Positions 1 through 12,900 of a stretch of DNA of 64,000 bases are shown piece after piece. The stretch is taken from NCBI RefSeq assembly GCF_030936135.1, contig NC_082602.1:4898001-4962000 (forward strand). Direction: 5' to 3'. Source of the stretch: Gavia stellata (taxonomy: Eukaryota > Chordata > Aves > Gaviiformes > Gaviidae). Every line of letters starts with the position of its first letter. The stretch's first letter is position 1. The position numbers and the translations under genes were made by a program. The notes under the pieces were generated by a model. The model ran no database searches. It worked only from the letters and a program-made list of their open reading frames with translations, and had not been told where the DNA came from.

Positions 1-3000
1 TTGCGAGCTGCCAGTCTGGCTAAGTCCTCCTTCACAGGACTATTTCTGGGCATCTTATAATGAAAAGTTCCACGGAAAACATCTACGTAACACCGACTAT
101 CTCAGTCTTTAAAGAAACACACGAGTAAAGCTCATCTTCGCTCCCTCAGTGCTGAACGAAAGGACAATACCAAACAAAACTGAAATGTGTAAAGCCATGC
201 GTTAACAAGATCAGTCTTGTTTCTCGTTGTCTGATGTCGAGCTTAATCAGGCTCCTGCAGTATTTCCGGATGTGGAAGTGCAGCAGCAATCACACCCAGT
301 GCGAGCGCCGCACTGATACATTGAGGCATCTCCGTTTTGCAGATAGAGAAGGAAACCACCCGCCTCGCCAGGACCACGCCAGGAGCCTGTGCCGGGGCAG
401 GACCAAAACTCCCCACGGAGGAGCTTTCGGGCGGGTGAATCGAGTGAACCCAGCCCAGTGACCTTTTGCTTTTGCCACACCGAGGCAGCAACCGCCACTG
501 GCTGCTCCCCTTGCAACACGGGGGACCGGCTTTCCTGCTGCGAAGGGGAAGTGAGGGCTGGCTTCTGCCCGCTTCCCCCGGTATTTCAGCTGGCTTAAGA
601 GGGGAGAACAGCAAAAGACACGGCTGTCACCTCCTGCCGCTCTCCTCTGGTCCAGTCCCCCCAAGGGAAAAAAAGGAAGAGCCTCCTTTGACGGGCTTAT
701 AGGGAGAGACAGAGAACAAGGCACTGGTTTCTTTCTCTCCTGACATATTTAAACACAGCACAACCTTCCTGACCGACCTGTTTTATAACACATACCATGT
801 CACTAGCTGGCATGAGAACTAAGAGCATTTCAATTAAAACAAAACTGTGTTTTTAACCAAACCAAAATTACTTCTCGTAAGTATTATGCGCTATTTGAAG
901 AAGTACGCTGAGGTTATAGCCTCCGACTTCAGATCTCACACTCGATACAAATTCTGCACAAACATGGGCTTCTTGTAAACCTCGCTGCTTTATGCAGGCT
1001 ACGGAGAAAAAAACCTAGAACAACAGAAAGGAGGTTTCAGTTGTTGAGATTTTTTTGCCCTACAAAAAGGAATAGAAATGCAGGTTAAATGGAGTTCACA
1101 GGAACCTAATCTTTAATTAATCTTTGAAATAAATGCCTGACCTCACACATACTTTACAGTTAAAACTCAACATTCCTGAAGGGAGCTTTGCTGCCTAATC
1201 CAACAAGCTCCCCCTCTCCTTTTTTTTTTTTTTCAACTAAATACAAAATCTTAAGTTCATTCTCTCAAATCATTGAACAAACAGGAATTATTCAAAAAGT
1301 TTTCTTAAAAAGACATGCCTCAAAAGAACCACAACGTAGCATGTTGTGCTGGGCATCTGGCATGATACAGTCTCCAGTAATACAATATACTTAGCTGGGG
1401 GTAGTCTTGAACATTTACTATAGGAGATGAAGAATCGGCATAATTGGTTTCTGTAACTCCATATGCATTTATATGAAATGTATTTACATCGTACTGCACA
1501 GTTTTTAAGAAGAGCTGCAAAGCTGAAGCATTCTGGGCTATCTTCAGAGGAGAGAGGTCTCCAAACCACAGCGCCAACCACATAGCTGTGTTGAAAAAGC
1601 TCCGATCCCTCTTATTTCTGGGCCTTCTTAACTACGGACCCGCTCCCACCTGTCTGCTGAGCTCTCACTAGGATGTCAGTGAATTCAGGGTGTGCCTCTG
1701 CACACAACCGCTGGTTAAAAGGGACACATTGCTCCGCACTTCACTTGGCTTTGCCTACCCTGCTGCAGCTAACTTTTAATACTCGCTTCAGACCAGTATT
1801 TGAAGGATATGACAGGAAAAAAACCAAACAAACCTTCTTTTGTATGCTGGGATAGCCCACAATCTATCCTTCCCCAAATGACAAGTAGACTAAGTTTGAT
1901 GAGCCAATCCTTGCTCTAAAAAAATTTGCTCAAAGGCCCTCAAGGGTGGCATATTGAAGTATACAAGAAAAAAAAAACCCCAAAAACGAAAAAAGCCCCC
2001 CACGTTTCGCCACCTTCTACTCAAATATGAAGCTGAAAATTAGTAGAAAAAAACATTAACTGTCAGATTATGAGTTCATGGTAAAAGTGCACACTAGTTT
2101 TAATTGAAATCATAGACAAAAATAACGCACAGTACAGCCCACTGAGAACTGTTTCACTGAGAAACTACGGGCTGCCTACCTTCAGGTCACAGGAAAAACT
2201 GAATAAAAGATCTGACAGCAAAAAAGAAACTCCTAAAGGCTGACTAGACAATTATTTAGTAAAACAGAAACAACGCACACACGCACGTGTACACACTCTC
2301 TCCCTTACTCTATATGCATGCAGGTAGCTAGTCTAGTTTTGAGTTTTGCTGCCTGTTGTTTCCAGGACCCACTTGTTGGCCTATTTGTGGTTAGAAGTCT
2401 TCTGTGGAGAACTCTGCAAGCTAGAGATTTTTACCACGCGTAGAAGATGTACACGCTTTCTCACTTGTGCATGCTTCTTCCTCACCCCCTCCAAGCTAAC
2501 GTCATTTTTCTCCTCCTCATTTTCTTGTGTTTTCCAGAAGAATCCAGTTATTTTGACGATTCTCCTTCAACGCCCTCTATTGCTGGGAACATCTTTCCAC
2601 GAACTTGACAGCGATAAGACTGCTGGTGCACAGAGTAGCACACAACTGCACACCCCACCACCTTATCAATTCACTTTCCCCATATCCCCTGGCATCTCTG
2701 ACCGTACTCGCTTAATATACGGCTGGACAATGTGCTTAGCCTACATTTTATCTAAAACAGGTCCTGCTTCATAATCCTTCTATGGATACCAGAAATACAA
2801 AGACAACCTCTGTGTACATTTTGGGTCAGAAATGCAACCTGGTCTTCCATAAAGAGTAAATAGGTGGCTAAATTAGAACAAGGCAAAGGTAACAGGGTGT
2901 GTAAAACCAGGAATGTTACCAGATCAGCAGGTCTTTAATGACGATCAGGACAGCTTTAATAGAGAAGTCAGCAATCGACGGCACACAGGCAGATTTTGAA

Positions 3001-3835
3001 TAGCACCTCGGCAGCACTGACATCTGCAGTAACTTTAGAGGGGTCCCTACCGGCAGTTCCTGCTAAGACAGCACCTGGGCTCCCTGACCAACACAAGATA
3101 AGAAGCATCCCATGACATCCCAGGCCTTTAAGCAGTATTTGGCAACTGTTTGGAGCGCTCAAGAACAGCGCCTCTACCCTGTGAATTCTCTGCAGTGTAT
3201 TAAGAGCAGGGTATCTCCTCCCACCACAAGCAAGGAAGTTTGCTGCTTTCTTGCTCTTGGTTCTGGCACTTCAGCTGCTCACATGTTTTTACCAAAGACA
3301 CTCACATGGGAACACTTTTGCAACTATTTATTTTGGCCAAAGTTGTAATGTATATCGTATCTCAGTAAAACACAAGGAAACAGAATTCTAAGGACTCTGA
3401 AAAAACATTTAGCCAAGCTAGTCCATTTATTGAGCCTCTACCAACTAGGTTTTGATTAACAGGGGAAAAAAGAAAACACTGAGCAACATACAAAATAAAT
3501 ATTGAAAATAACATAAAGTTCCCTTCATATGGATAAAGTTTTCTGGGGACAAAGGTTAGAAGAGATATATTCTAGTTGGAAGAACGCGCCTCAGGTTTCT
3601 TAGAAAAGTTTTCCTAGAGAAACAGATTCTCTTAAAAGAAACAATTTTCATACAGCATTACAGTTAGAAACTGAACCACAGGCCAAAGGAGAAAACCATA
3701 AGGGAGAAAAGGTTTATATTTACATAGAGGACAAACAATACAAAGCATTAGCTGGACATTCACTTTACATTTAAAGTTTATACCATTAGTGTGGGTGAGC
3801 TACTGAACTGGAGAGCTCCGAGTTCCTCACAAACT
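1..3835. other. Region downstream of KIFBP, no gene recognised
   Basis: No exon with both splice sites and a recognisable product was found on either strand. In human the next gene in this direction is SRGN. I looked for its Ser-Gly repeat exon and did not see it, so SRGN probably lies beyond position 1. The sequence is mostly AT-rich with short A-runs. The last part (about 3300-3835) may be distal KIFBP 3' UTR, because further minus-strand AATAAA hexamers occur at 3426-3431 and 3327-3332. Confidence 0.6.
340..670. other. Modestly GC-rich patch with scattered CpG
   Basis: This is the only GC-enriched stretch in the first 15 kb, and its composition contrasts with the AT-rich flanks. Overlapping open frames exist on both strands, but none resembles a known protein and none is bounded by good splice sites. 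It could be an old exon, an enhancer or a weak CpG promoter. Nothing in the sequence decides between these. Confidence 0.25.
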
Positions 3836-3841
3836 TTTATT
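3836..3841 (-). terminator. KIFBP: Likely KIFBP poly(A) signal (AATAAA)
   Basis: TTTATT on the plus strand reads AATAAA in the direction of KIFBP. It lies about 130 bases past the stop codon at 3971-3973, a plausible position for a proximal poly(A) signal. More hexamers further on (3426-3431, 3327-3332) could give longer 3' UTRs. Which is used cannot be told from sequence. Confidence 0.5.
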
Positions 3842-3970
3842 ACTGCAGGCCCTAAGCGGACTGCCGAACTGTAGACACCTTAGTTCTATCAATCAGTAGG
3901 GAAGCTGTCTGACAGCTCTGGTTTTGACAGGTACCATTTTAATAGTGCACATGTCCTTCAAGGCAAGTAT

Positions 3971-6900
3971 TTATATGAACGGACACAGCTTTGCTCTTAG
4001 CCTCTCCATTCTTGTTGGAAGAAGACCCACCATCTCCTTACTGAGTTCTAGTTCAGTTTCAACAGCACGGACAGCATCTGGGTACTTCTCACAATAGTCT
4101 ACCAGAAATGTGTAATATTCCAATGACGTCTGCATATTTTCCAGCTGCTTTTTGCTATCCGAAGTAATAAGCTTACCATATAGTCGTGCAATATGAAATT
4201 TAGCCACCATTGCAGGGCGAAGAACATCTTCCTTGAGCTCTTCGGGAAACACCTTATCTGGGTTCCTCAAAGAATCTAAGAAGAGTTCATAATATTTGAT
4301 CGCTAACTGAGCCAGAGAATTAATTTTTTTAATTGTGTGGGAGTCTAGCTCCTCTAACCTGTTACCAATAGCTACCTTTAAATCCATCATCTCATAATAG
4401 GTGTCGGCTAGTTCAAACTGAAGCTGCCTACTAATCAACAGATAGTACTGTGGATTCAAGTCTGCATATATAGGCTCCAGCATGTCTATTCTACGCTTGT
4501 GCATTTTGCAACGTCTCTCATAGTCTTCTTCAAAGAAAGCGAGTACCTTAAACAAAGCACTGTGATCCTGAACAATTTCGATATGGTCAGTAACATAACC
4601 ATCAAACTGAAAGAACTCTTTTGCTTCCTGAACATAGTTCTGACCAACGAGGAAGATTTCTCTGGCTTCCTGAAAATCTAAAGGATACACACTGCTCACT
4701 TTCTCTTCCACGGCTAAGACAGAGTCACATATATCGCTTGTCCCAAAAAGGACAGCTTTTTTCCTGCCGTTCTCTTTTTCATCCTCTTCTTTTTTCCTTT
4801 GGGCTTTAAGTTCCAATTGCCTGTCTGGATCCAGCTCTCCTATGTTATCCTGAAATGACAAAGCATACTAATTAAAAATGCATGTGGCTTCAGAAGAGTG
4901 ACTTACACTCAATCATTTTATTTATGAGTTACCTTTGAAATACAAACTAGTTAGCAACAAGACAGAAGACACGTTGGCATATTAGACCTTATATTCACAA
5001 AAAAATCATGTAAATTACAGTCTCGATTCTGTAAAAACGTAAGACTAAGACAATGTAGTCTCCCTACCCTGTGTGACAATACAGCCAAAGCAATAGATGT
5101 AAAGCCCAAAGACCTTGCTTCTGCAAAGCACTTCAGCAAATGCTGAGTTTTAAACACTCGAATGAATGATTAAATGAATGAAGTGAACGCTTGAATGAAT
5201 CAAAGGCTTGAATGAATGAGAACACCGGCACACAGAACTGTTGCATATTAAGATGTTCTTACTAGCAGTTAAATAAGGAGTAATCTGCCAAATCAAGCCG
5301 CAAGAAAATGTGGCAGAGAGGATGGAAATTTGTGAAGTTGCTGTACAAGCTGTACAAACTGATGACCCTACAGAGCTGATCTCCTATCCATGTTTATTTC
5401 CAAGGGCCGCACTAAAGTCAAAGCATACTATGAAATGCCTGCTACACTGCAAGCATCTATTGTATTATTCATTGGACAATTGTTTATCATTTGCTACCAA
5501 CTATGAATCAATTCCTGTTACACATATCAAAACAGACGTTGTTTGTTTTCAAACAATGACAGCTACAGAACAGATTTTCTGTTACCTCAAGTAATTTCCG
5601 AGCACTTTGCAGGAGATTCAGGCAATACTTAATCCAGCATCTTGCAATTTCAGCTTTTCTCTGCCGAAGGTCCTGTTGGTCTTGCTCCGTTTCATCTACT
5701 GAATGGACAGAAACACATAAAAACCTTAAGAAAAGCACTCCAGCAAGAACCTCAAATGTTACATGCAAAGAATACGTTACTTGTATTTAATTATTTTTTC
5801 CTCATTTTTAGACAGAAACATGTTCTCCATGTTAGTTCACATAATAATTCTGTAAACTGTCATTCTGATAGAAAAGCATATAGATTAACATGGATTTGTC
5901 ATGTATACATTCTTCCAAAAAAGTAGACCATAATGTATGTCTAAAAAAGACCTTTGATCTTGGAGGTGTTTTACTGGAAAAGATTTTCATGCGTCTTTGT
6001 AACAAGAGAAAGAAATCAGGACTATTTGTGTTCTGAGATTCAGCTGCCTGCCCAGTAATTGCTTCTGAGGATGATTAGGGCATTTGTATTGCAATGGGCC
6101 CCAGACTTGGTACCAAAAAGGGGAACAAAAGTAGGAGAAACCCCCTTTGGTTAATCTACCTGGTACCAGCATAAGATTTATTAGCTCTACAACTTCTGTA
6201 TTTTTCTCCCCACAGCCTCCCCACTGTTACAAGCAGCAGGACTGCTGATGTCTCAAGATAACGTTTTCAAAAACCAAATGATTTTCAGAGAGGACTCACT
6301 TCCCAGTGTCTAGGCAGAAGGCAGTGAGTTAGCTGAACAATGAGGGGATGCTAGCATTCCTGTTCACCAACTAAAAAGCCAACTTCAGACTCAGATCCAC
6401 TCTGTTCATTATCTTTCATTAGAGCCAACGAAGTTGCTAATCTAACAAAAGGCACCTTTAATAAATATCTCTGTGTTTATTTATATCCCGATTAACGTGA
6501 TAAAATGAATGTGCTTGAGTGGCCAATGCTGCCTGTGTATTAGTCTTTCTGTAAGTTAGAACCTTCTGCATAAAGATCTTCAAGTCCACAGCCCAGCTCT
6601 CTGTACTGTGAAAAGGAAGGGAAAATAGGATAAACGTTTACTCCACTGAAACAAACACAAATATCACTACTCCTGTTTGGTGCAGGAGGAAGTCAAGATA
6701 GAAGTTGTTAGTCGACTTGACCAAACAAATCACACAAGGAATCTATAAAGTACAATTAAAAATAGGACTCTTATCTACCACTTCCAGTCTTGCACCTGAA
6801 TTTGTGACCACAACTGACTGTTTCTACACACCTACCGAAAACATAACCTCATTTTTTGGCTTAAGTATCATATTAATGAACTCTGACAACTGTGCAGTCA

Positions 6901-9900
6901 GGTAGCTATGGAAGCCCACAAACACTGATTCAGACCTACTGAATATTTTGTAATATACTGTTTTCAAATAGCCTAACAGATTAGCATAACCTGACTCATG
7001 ACAGCCCTGTTTCCCTGAAACTAAAAAGCTTTTGGACATCATCCTCAAAGTACTTAAATAGTAAGAAAGGCAACTGCATAGAGTTCTATATTTTTTGAGC
7101 TAAGAGAAATACTACAAGCAATTAAATTAATGTACTGTCACTGAACTTGAATTAAATAAAACTCAGTTGTGTCTATTCAGGTTACATTTTAACTTGAAAT
7201 AAAAACATCAGTGGATTAAAGAGCTTATGTTCTAAACAGCTCAAACCATTAGAAGTTAACCAATATATTCACTGTTCAAAGTCAGAGCTATGAACTCACA
7301 CAGGGGCTACCCTGAGTACTTGCTCACTCTCCACACTTTAAAGCTCTATTGATTTGAAGCTTTCAGTCACCCAAGACACAGAATGTAAAAGGCTGTGCTG
7401 CAAATAAGCAAAGAGTAAGCCTAAAACAGAGGATTTATGTTGAGTACTGACACTATCATGTAACCACAGGTCCTTAAAATTGTGGCCAGTTCTCTAGAAG
7501 TTTCTTTTATTCATCTTCATGCTGAACCATGAAGTTGTTCCTTTGCATCAATACCCAAAACAACAAGGAGGGGAGCTACAACTCCAAAAACATGAGGCTG
7601 CAGCATCCAGCAACAAAAGACAATACAAGTAACTTCTGGATTTGGGGTTTTTAAGAGCTGCGGTTTCCCTCCCTCTTTTAAAATCATCCCCAAGAAGCAT
7701 CTGTTTTGGTTCATTGAATCATTGCCCTCTGATTACGGAGAAGCAAAGGTAAGCTGCATTTTAAGCACATGTACAAGGACAAATGGGTTAACAGAGACAT
7801 TGCCACTACTGAAATGGATATTGGTTTAAATTTCACTTCTATTCCAGTATGCTTTCTGCAACACTAGCAAGAAACACTTGAGTTTTTCCTCATAGAGTTT
7901 ACTCATAACGAATATTAAGCTGCAGTAGCAGCTCTTCAGAAACAATCCACTTTATTGTTAATTAAAAAGATCTTAGAAAGTTAACACTGGCATAAGTTTT
8001 GTAGATACTGCTAGTCTTCACTTCTACCAGTATGTATCAATGATGCTTAATTTACAGTATTTTATTGAAAATTTTTGTATGAACTTACTGTCTTCAGCAG
8101 ACGGCACCTGCCCAGCTTGGCTAAAGATGACACTGGCTGCTGCTAAACAGTGCCGGGACTCCATAAAGCATTGCTGAGAGAAACAGAAACAGCAGCGTTT
8201 ATCACTGGTATAAGCAACCCCAACATTGCTCTCAGCTTGGCTAAACACCTCGCCTCAGACAGTAAAGATACATGAACACAAGAGCAACGATAGAACTGAG
8301 AGGCTCTGGAGCATATTCCCCCGGACATTGGAAGAAAAGACAATTTTTCCATATCTGCTACTGAATACAGTATTTTCTAACCAATCGTTTTCTTTCTACC
8401 ACAGCCACAACAGCAAGCCTTGCTTTTAATATTAGGTACATACATTGTGAACATTTTCACTGTTTTGATCTACGCTGCTATCCTCTCCTTGTGGTAAAGG
8501 AAGTGGTGTCTTGTGGTAAAGATTGTATCACGGGGTGTTAGTCGGAATGAGCTGGACATACAAGTCAACGTTATGAGTCAGATTTAGATTCCTTTGCTTG
8601 TATTTGGCAATGCATTGTTTAATGATTAGTGCTATCAATGCATCAAAAAGACATGGAAATTACAAGTTACTATTGAAATTAGCATTAGCTGTCTTAGGTA
8701 TGGCAGAAGTCTTTTAAGCATCAGAAGAGAGCATCCCAATAGTCTGGAATATAGAAATTCCTAAATAAAACTGAAGCATTTCCTAACATAATGGATTATT
8801 TAGAGTCAACACAGATGTGTGGAAGCGAACAGCTACCATCTTACGCGTTCGCTTCAATGTTCACATAGGCTCAAACAAGTCTTAAGCACATGCTAAAGTA
8901 TGAAGGACAATAATTTATAGGAAACGTACAACATGCAATACCTCAGTCCTAAGATGTTTTTGGTTTTAAACTCTGTATTGTAAGAGAACAGTATGATGAC
9001 AAGAAACAAATTAAGTGATTATTTAAGTTTTACTTACAAGCATCATGTCACATCAGTGCTAAGACTTTTCTATAGAGAAACTATAGAGCTTCTCTAATGT
9101 CTACACCCCTGCTCATTTTTCCCACTGCCATCACAACACCACGGGAAAGCAAAGCCAATATATGCTTTTCAGAAATAAACTAACAGATGTTTCATGTCAG
9201 AAGACAGCTTGTGCTTTTACAGGAGGACATTTTTAATTCAACATGGTAACCCTTCTCAAACAGCTGTTTAAACAATTGTCTTATTTGATAGTTACATTTA
9301 TGATGTAATTACAGCAGAAAAACATTTGGTGTATTACCTTAGAGAGATAGTACTGTGACAAAGTAGCAGCATTGAGTGCCCATTCTACCGGGTAGTAGCC
9401 ACAATACTCAAGCTGTCGTTTAAGAGTAGTATGGCAATACTGAGCAGCCTTCTCAATCATCTCCAGGTGTTGGTAGACTTGTGCCAGATAATATAGAGTA
9501 TGCGTATAGGCTTTTTCAAATCTGGAAAAAACAACAGTCTCTTTATACATCTTTCTTTTTTCCTCCTCTAAATACACCCTCATAAATTAAAAAAGTAATA
9601 ATAATCTAGGTATGCTGTAACGCACCCACCTTTTGGATCTTTCTTGGTCTGTGAGTTTTTCTTCTTCTGCCATGAAATGTTCACTGGGATCCAGGGGAGG
9701 ATTGCCATCCTGCAAGAATACATGATATAGTCTGTAAACTACATTTCTCTTACTTTGTAACACAGCACTCCCTCTTCTGGCTGCAGATGATTTACCATTT
9801 TTCAATCCCAAATTCAACAAAACTTCACATGATGCATCTGCACCTATCTGAATGTTGCATCTCTGGAGCAATTCCATAAAACTCTGGAGATTTAGAGGAA

Positions 9901-12900
9901 GAAAGCCACAATTCCACATGGAATTACAAGGTTTTCAGCTTGTAGAAGACTTCTGGTTAGATACTTTAAAGCCATGCATGCTGTCTGCTGGATTCTACAG
10001 GACTATAATTGGGTATATTTAGTTTGTACTATAACATAATGGTTTTTAAAGCATCAATTTAATACTAAGCATGCCTTCAAGCGTGAAATATTTGTTTGCC
10101 CAGCTGCACTAATCAGTAACGAGAAAACATCCTGCAGGAAGTACTGCAAAGAACATTATGCGCAGAGCGCTCAGAAGACCTGCGGTAAAAACTGTGCCAC
10201 TGTGAAATGACTCCCTTTATTCACAAGCTGGTAAGACTATTTACTCAAATATATGAATGAGACAACAGGCAATGTCTTTGGAGGATGAAGCTGCTAAACC
10301 TTGATATAAGGCATGACCTTATGCAAGTTATTAATGATGTGAACTACTTCATTTTAGAAGTGCTTTTTTGGTGTTCAAACCATGAGTTCTGTCAGAATCC
10401 TTATACAGAGATAGATCTCGTGACACATGCAAAATAGTTTATTTTCCTTGATCAAGAATGGAAAGTAAGATATTGCTGTGCACACAGAAGTAACTCTGAT
10501 TTTAAACTTATTTTTGTGCATTCTGTGACATTAGTTTCCGAGATGAATGCAGAACGGTGACAACTATACATCTTTCAGCACTGCTCTGTTCAGCCTTTCC
10601 TTAAAACAACTGTCAATAAAGTTACGGTCAACATAACTGGCAAACCCAATGGATGAACATTGCTTATGGCAAAGTTTTATTCGTCTGTGCTTATCTAATT
10701 TCCTTTGTAATTGTGAATAAGTTCTAACACACTTCAAATGAAGATGTCTTTTCTAAAGGTGGCTTTTTACCATTATACAGTGCATCCCAAAGGGTGTTCA
10801 ACGTGTCTGCTAGCAACAAAGCCCCGTTTAGCATGCAATTTTCCTAGTCCTTTCCTAAACCCATTCATATCTTAGCCCAAGACAAAGTAAAGCAATAAAT
10901 AAGCAGCAGTCCAGAGAAATACTTATCATAAGATAAAAGGGACTCAAGCAGGGACAGGATAAACAGTAGAGAATGCATTAACTTTAAAGGGAAGACGACA
11001 CACTCTCTCGTTCATATTTCTTCTCGTTAAAAAATCCTGAAAGGATTTGTTTGTTTGCTTTAAATGGAATTTTTTTATTAATCTTCAAAGATGGAAAAAA
11101 TGGGCCTGAAACAGATAGTGACAAATAAAACTGTGTTTAACCTATCAAAGAGGTATACATTTTTATATGACCTTTTGATCTTTAGGGTTTTCTGTTTATA
11201 CCTCACTAGTTTTTAAGTTGTGAATTTATAACCCTCCATCTTGTTTTCTTTAGAGATACAAAGGCTTACAATCTTACAAAGGCTCCCAACCTTCCAACAA
11301 GATTTGCAGTATATTCTGGCAAGACTACAGCTGATACTCCTGCAAAGAAAGCAACTGAAATGACACAGTAAGCTAGACCTTTGTCTCCTTCCTATATCTA
11401 CAGATTTATCCGCTGATGTCAAGCCTTACGCCTTTAACCATGCTGAGGAAGAGCTCTGCAACTCTCCTCTTCTAGGTGGACTTTATTAGCCCAAGCTCCT
11501 GCCCATAGAGTTTAGCACCCTCAGATTTTCACTGTACTGCACTAAACAATCAAACAGCTTTCCTAATAGCAAGATGCTGTTACAATAACTAATTATTTTT
11601 TGAAAACAATTTAAAAATAGATGTGAACTCAAAGCACTCAGGAGCAGAAGAAGAATCTTTTAACTCTACCACAATAAATTTTTTCTGGCAATTGCCTTGG
11701 TTGGGTTCTTGTTGCTTTAGCGGGGGAAAAAAACCCAACCACCCAATTTGTAAGCTAACAAGACCCAGTTAGTAAACAACTAAATCCACCAGTTCAGGAA
11801 AACACCTCAATCACCAACAGTTTACCAAAGATTCCCAGACAGGAAGGCTTCCCGATAGCCTAAAAATGGGGAACGTTAAGAAAAGTATATTCACATTTTT
11901 TCAATTTCAGAATGATGAATGTTGACACAGTTGTACAAATCCTAAAGATCAAACACCACTGCAAGGAACTCAAGTCCTCTTTATAAACCATAAAGCAGCT
12001 AGACAAGCTCCCTCATCCCCTGCTTTTTTTTTTTTTTTAATTCTTTGCAGATTATGTCAAATACAGTTCAGTCTTTTCAGAGAAACATGACACAAGCCCG
12101 ATAAAGTTACCACAGAAACAGTCTTTTGGTGTGGTTGCTTTTTAAAAAAAAGTCTTTAGACATAGATACATTTGACTATATAATGACCTGAAATATAAGT
12201 GGCAAATAAAAAAATATTGGGGAAAAAATGTGACAAGTGATGTGATGCGGGCTTATTGACAGTCGTGTATATATACCCTAGCCAGGCAGCAAAGCCCCAG
12301 GAGGAATATTCACTAGTCATCACCCAAAAAGGAATGCAGATAACTAACAAAAATTAACCCTTTCAGAAAAGCTCACAGTAAAAACACAACGCATTTGGGA
12401 GCATTGTTTAATCCACTGAAATATATGGTAGTACTGGTACAATTCCATAATCAGTGGAGCAAGCGCCAAATCTTTTAGAGGCAATGGGGAAGCCAACAAT
12501 ATCATGCTTGGCTGGGTATAAATTTCTAAGTTAAACATCAGGATTTAATTAGAGAGAGGGTCTGTAGAGAGATGTGGGATTTCTAGCTAGATCAACTTAT
12601 TCAGAGGCCGGAAAATAAACAGACAAGCTTTTCAGCACAGGTGGTTTTTCTTTTTTTTTCCCGGATCCACTACCTCTCCTATTACTGTAGACCACATGGC
12701 TAGAAAGGTGGTAATACAGCAGGATGTAACTGATAAAGACTAACCCATCCTAAATTTCCACAAGAATAACCCGTGCTATAAACTAAGTTCATGTAAAACC
12801 TGAACTGCAATTTCATTAAACTAAGTTCTGTCCAGCCTTTATAGCTCTCCTAAGACACAGATACTGCTCCTTTAAGGCCACAAATGTTTTTAGCTCACTC

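Noticed and set aside
1-3835. SRGN exons expected by synteny
   Set aside because: Searched for the Ser-Gly repeat and signal-peptide exons on the minus strand; none seen. Probably beyond the window.
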